This document shows positions 60,309-64,000 of a stretch of DNA of 64,000 nt, one piece after another. Both the position numbers and the translations under genes were made by a program. This DNA is from Avena insularis (lineage: Eukaryota; Streptophyta; Magnoliopsida; Poales; Poaceae), in NCBI GenBank assembly GCA_023614405.1, contig CM042689.1:325972305-326036304 (forward strand), read 5' to 3'. Each line of letters starts with the position of its first letter. Within the stretch, counting starts at the first letter, position 1. Under the pieces are notes generated by a model, which had not been told where the DNA came from, ran no database searches, and saw only the letters and a program-made list of their open reading frames with translations.

Positions 60309-61356
60309 CCAGATTAGGAGGAGGGGTCGCCGGAGTAAGGAGTAGGAGGTCGTCGATGGAGGAGGGGTCGCCTGAGTAGGAGGAGGAGGAGTAGGAGGAG
60401 GTGGTGGAGGAGGGGTCGCCGGATGGTGGAGGCCATGGCCGGAGTAGGAGGAGGAGTTGGTCGGAGAGTGGAGAAGGAGGAGGAGGAGGAGAAGGGGAGG
60501 AGGAGGAGAAGGGGAGGAAGAGAAGAAGAGGAGGAAAGAAGAAGAGGAGGAGAGGAGTAAAGGGGAGAAGGGTAAAAGAGAGAGAGGGTGCCTCGGGAAT
60601 TCAAAATTTGAATCCCAACAATTTTGTGGCGCATATGGGTGATATGCGCCACAGAAGTTTATCCCCCTTTTTATTTTTTTACAGCAATAAATCTTATTTT
60701 TGTCATAACTTTTTACTTTTTTCAAATTTGGGGAATCTGCAAAATCCAGAACGACCTTTGGCCGTTGAATTCAAGTAGGAAATTCTGAGACGATCGTTTT
60801 GATGGGTAAAACATTTTTTGCAACATAGTATGCAAAATTATGGCCGTTTATCGTGCCATGACCCTTTTTTTGCAAAATACATAGAAATTCATGTTTTTCA
60901 ATTTTCCCCACAACTATACCCTAAAATATAACTACATCTCAAACGATTTTTTTTGAAGTTTTTATCATTTTTGTTTATTTTTTACAAAGGTTAAAAGGCG
61001 ATCAACGAGGGGTGGGATCTATTTTCCACATTCTGCGCATATAGACATATGCCCCACAGATGGTTGGTCAACAAGATTCTGCGGTGGGGCCTACTCTTAC
61101 TTTCTGTAGCGCATATGGTCGTATGGGCCACAGAAGTTACATATGGTCATATGCGCCACAAAAAGTTGGTAGCCCAACCCCAGTGGCAGGTCCTACCATA
61201 TTTCTGTGGCACACCGTTCCAGTGCATGTGCCACAGAAGAGTGAAGGACTCTATGGCGCATTTGGTGTAATGCTCCGCTATTGTTTTTCTGTGGCGCATG
61301 GCAGAACATATGCGCCACAGAAGATCCATCTATCTATAGTTGTTTTCCTAATAGTG
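60309..61356. mobile_element. Right part of the split CACTA element
   Basis: Purine-rich GGAGGAGG tract (60315-60600), then AT-rich sequence, then a dense set of subterminal repeats (TATGCGCCACAGAAG and its inverse) up to the terminus at 61356. Large frames in the purine tract reflect composition only. Confidence 0.82.
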
Positions 61357-62041
61357 CGACAATGGCCTCTCCTGCTTCCGTCGCTAGAGATACATGCGGC
61401 CTAGTGGCAATGACAGCTACCTCTCTTGATTCGAGCGCTAGAAGGATAGGTGGACACGCGACAACGGCTGCTGTTTCTCCTCCTTCGGGTGAAGCAGCGC
61501 CGCCGACAAACTGCCACGCAAACCCATGTCGCGAATGACAATGCCGCTAGTGCAGTGAGGAGGAGAGTAAGGCATCGACTGAGGCGATAGCCGCAAATAG
61601 GATGAGCGTGAGGGCGCGCGTCACGGAGAAGAGAGGCGAATGTGGAATACGACGTGAAGGGGGCAGGCGATAGCCCTGCTGGCATGGCGTCTCATCAACA
61701 TCGCGCTTGTTCCACCACGTGTGCGGCTTCACACATTGAAGCGACCAGTGTAGGGGGCGAAGAGGCGGGTGAGATCCACCTCCCGCTCTTGCTGCACCAA
61801 CATCAGCAGTGTGTGGAACATGGCGATGTATTCCGTGAACGCGTCCCCCTCTAAGATAGGGGACGACGTAGCCAGCGGCAGAGATATTCCACCCATACAA
61901 CACGCGGTGGTTTGGCAGCATGAGGAGTTCGTTCTCGTACATCACCGCCACCTTCTCTAGGTTGAGGTTGCACCCGCGGGGGTCATCCTCCATGATATAT
62001 TTGCCCTTACGGGAGCCTCTAGCCTAGTGGTTGTGCGACAT
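61357..62041 (-). pseudogene. Relic of a TE-associated ORF
   Basis: On the minus strand an ATG at 62041 gives MSHNH and then a stop (TAG). The frame continues MEDDPRGCNLNLEKVAVMYE, NELLMLPNHRVLYGWNIS, AAGYVVPYLRGG. This opening recurs in Triticeae TE-linked hypothetical proteins as far as I remember; function unknown. Downstream the frame becomes compositional. The outer CACTA element appears to have landed next to or in this older element. Confidence 0.45.
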
Positions 62042-62299
62042 TATCGACGATGCAAGGTGGTGGTGAGGGAGGACGGAAAGATGCGGTGTGGGTGATGCGA
62101 TGCGGTGTGAACGGTGGTGTGCGTGGGGTTAGGTGAGGGTTATTATCGACGGGCAAGACGGTGGATTGGGCATTAGAGAATCTCCAACGACGATCCGCTA
62201 ATCATAGTGAGAAACACTGTTGGCGCCGCGTTAGGGGAAGCGTCGACACACATCCCACGTGTATGGGGAGGGGTTGCCTACACCAGTGCCCCCGCTATG
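62042..62299. other. Flank of the TE ORF relic
   Basis: GC-rich leader with GAGAATCTCCAACGACG at 62174, loosely similar to the GAGCATCTCCACTCG ends of the Harbinger-like element at 23037. It may be the terminus of the relic element. No gene. Confidence 0.3.
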
Positions 62300-63798
62300 T
62301 GATACGTCCAATTTGCATCACCATTGTATATCATAAATTGCCTCTATTCATTGATATATTTCATATTAAGAGGTGTTACTTATGTCTTTTCATCTGTTTT
62401 TGCATGTTGGATGATTCTTGGAGGATGAACTGCTGGAGTTAGGATTTTGATGGAAAAAGCGGTGTTTTGATACAATTTCGCGAAGATCATAAAAATACCA
62501 GAAAAACTACGGAAAATCCTATTTTCCCAGAAGACGAAGGATGCCAGAAGGGGAGGCAGAGTTGGGCCACAGCCCCCCCACCCCAGGAGCGGGCCACCCT
62601 AGGTCGCGCCTACAGGGGGTGTGTCCACCTTGGCCCACCTCTGGCTCCGCCTCTCGCCTATGTCTTCTCCTCTAAACCCTAATACACGGGGAGCGACCAT
62701 AGAAATATTCTGCCACCTCTACGGGGCGGAAAACACCGAGAGAGAAGGAGCTCTCCGGCAGACAGATTTCTATCGGGGAAATTCCTTCTCGGAGAGGGGA
62801 GATCGTCGCCATCAACACCATCATCAAGCTAGACTTCATCGGGATCATCATCATCCAGACCATCATCTCCACCAGAACCATCATCACCACTCCATCCCGA
62901 TGTAACAATTGTGTTGAATCTTGCATAGTTCTTAGGGGAAACTTTCCCGGTGTTGATTACTATTATAGTTGATGCTTGTGAGTGGAACCATTGAATTATT
63001 GTTTATGTTCCGATTGTTATTCATCATCATATCATCTTTGATCTTGATCCATATGATGTATCGTGAGTGGTTCGTTTAGTTCTTGAGGACATGGGAGAAG
63101 TCATGTTGTTAGTAGTGGAATTGTGTTGAGGTATTATTCAATGGTTTAATATTTAAGTTGTGGTGCTATTCTTCTAGTGGTGTCATGTGAACGTCGACTA
63201 CATGATATTTCACAATTTATGGGCCTAGGGGAATGCATTGTGTATTTGGCTACTAATTGTGGGGTTGCCGGAGTGACAGAAACCTGAACCCCCGTTAGGA
63301 AATAATTGCACAAGGGAGCGTAGGATCTCAGAGTTTAAGGTTGTGTTTAGGTTTTTATCTTAATTGATTTATTATAGTTACGGATGCTTGCAAGGGGTTT
63401 AATCACAAGTATGTATTAGTCCAAGTAAGGTTGGTACATTAGCACATGTTCACCCACACAACACTTTTAGAACCAAAGAAGAGTACTTATCTATATGAAA
63501 CGAAAGCACTTGACAATATTCCCAGGTGTCCTCGAGAACGTTTGGTCCTCATTAGTATTTCCACCGGCTTGTCCTTTTCTAAGAAAGGATTGGGCCACTT
63601 GCTGCAATTGTTTGATGTTTTATTTACTTGCACTTTATTTCCTTGCTTTATCAGAAAACCCCTAAAAATCCGTTTGCTAAGTATTTACAGAGATTTCCTG
63701 CTCCATACCACTAGTTAACACATTCTGCTCCTCGTTGGGATCGACACTCCTATTTATCGAAAGTACTACAATACACCTCCTATACTTGTGGGTCATCA
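62300..63798 (+). repeat. 5' LTR of a second gypsy element
   Basis: Begins TGATACGTCC and ends GGGTCATCA, just before a PBS. About 1.5 kb, no ORF of its own. The TGATACGTCC start, length, PBS and gag resemble the Triticeae gypsy families around Sabrina/WHAM, Athila-like; the family name is not certain. Confidence 0.72.
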
Positions 63799-63812
63799 AG
63801 ACTATTTTCAGG

Positions 63813-63830
63813 CGCTGTTGCCGGGGAGTG
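63813..63830 (+). other. Primer-binding site of the second gypsy element
   Basis: GGCGCTGTTGCCGGGGA, the form commonly found in Athila-type plant gypsy elements and usually assigned to tRNA-Asp (from memory). Confidence 0.65.
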
Positions 63831-63915
63831 AAGCGCTATTGAAGAGTGGAACTGGTAAAGGAAACTTCTACTGTGAGTATTTATTTTTATTTCTGTTTGT
63901 TACTTTGTTTCCAAT

Positions 63916-64000
63916 ATGGATAACCCACTTGGTTTTCTGTTTGGGAAAACTACTAACATTGTTAGGGTAGTAGATGATCCACCACCTGTTGAGATAGATC
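63916..64000 (+). CDS. gag start of the second gypsy element (cut by window end)
   Basis: ATG at 63916 opens MDNPLGFLFGKTTNIVRVVD and stays open to the window end. The N-terminal MDNPLGFLFG context fits a gypsy gag immediately after a leader of about 85 bp from the PBS. Integrity cannot be judged from 28 codons. Confidence 0.6.
   Translation, partial: MDNPLGFLFGKTTNIVRVVDDPPPVEID

Larger units (their letters stand above)
24358..61356. mobile_element. CACTA transposon split by a 35-kb retrotransposon nest
   Basis: The left end is CACTACTAGGAAAACC (24358). The right end, in reverse, is CACTATTAGGAAAACA (61356). Flanks are TGA and CGA, a 3-bp target duplication with one change. Subterminal motifs of the type ATATGCGCCACAGAA recur on both sides (24455-24610 and 60625-61320). 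Its own sequence is 24358-24815 plus 60309-61356, about 1.5 kb, much of it GGAGTAGGAGG-like purine-rich DNA. No transposase is left. Confidence 0.85.

Noticed and set aside
60249..60778. Large ORFs on both strands (Ser/Pro/Leu-rich and Arg/Glu/Gly-rich)
   Set aside because: Caused by the GGAGGAGG purine-rich tract of the CACTA element; low complexity with no domain.
1..64000. tRNA, rRNA or other structured RNA genes
   Set aside because: I saw no cloverleaf with A and B boxes and no rRNA motif on either strand. The tRNA-like matches are retrotransposon primer sites only.

Overview
The window looks like nuclear DNA of a grass, most likely Triticeae (wheat, barley, rye or goatgrass group). Three LTRs of the BARE-1/Angela/WIS copia type (starting TGTTGGAGATATGCCC, initiator-Met primer site), CACTA elements, Stowaway MITEs, a Helitron and a Tat-lineage gypsy element are all present. 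Gene exons have GT-AG introns and GC-rich first exons, as is usual in grasses.

Left third (1-23,000) is a small gene island. Two mitochondrial-type rhomboid genes (RBL12-like) lie head to tail on the minus strand: copy A (1743-9537) and copy B (12042-19017). Both have the same eight-exon structure, including a 39-nt mini-exon. Copy B keeps the Ser/His catalytic dyad (GASG, THLGG). Copy A has GASA and FQFGG, so the catalytic His has become Gln although the reading frame is intact. A Helitron, a CACTA element and MITEs have entered the copy A introns. Copy B is divergent, with 401 bp between start codons, from a plus-strand DUF2039 (C9orf85-like) zinc-binding protein gene (19419-22550).

Right two thirds (23,000-64,000) are nested mobile DNA. 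A PIF/Harbinger-like element (23037-24073) is followed by a CACTA element whose two ends lie 37 kb apart (24358 and 61356). Inside it sits a Tat-lineage gypsy element (24816-60308) with dual RNase H and an antisense Transposase_28-like ORF. Its gag is split by a copia array with three LTRs and two internal regions (28060-44199) bounded by a single 5-bp target duplication, AAACC. Its 3' region holds a 4.7-kb TG...CA unit that may be a solo LTR. The right edge carries a TE-type minus-strand ORF relic and the 5' LTR and gag start of another gypsy element, which runs out of the window.

The strongest biology is the tandem rhomboid pair, in which one member appears to have become a catalytically dead pseudoprotease, with the paralogue serving as an internal reference for dating and mapping every insertion. 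All gene models are read by eye, without alignment or expression data.
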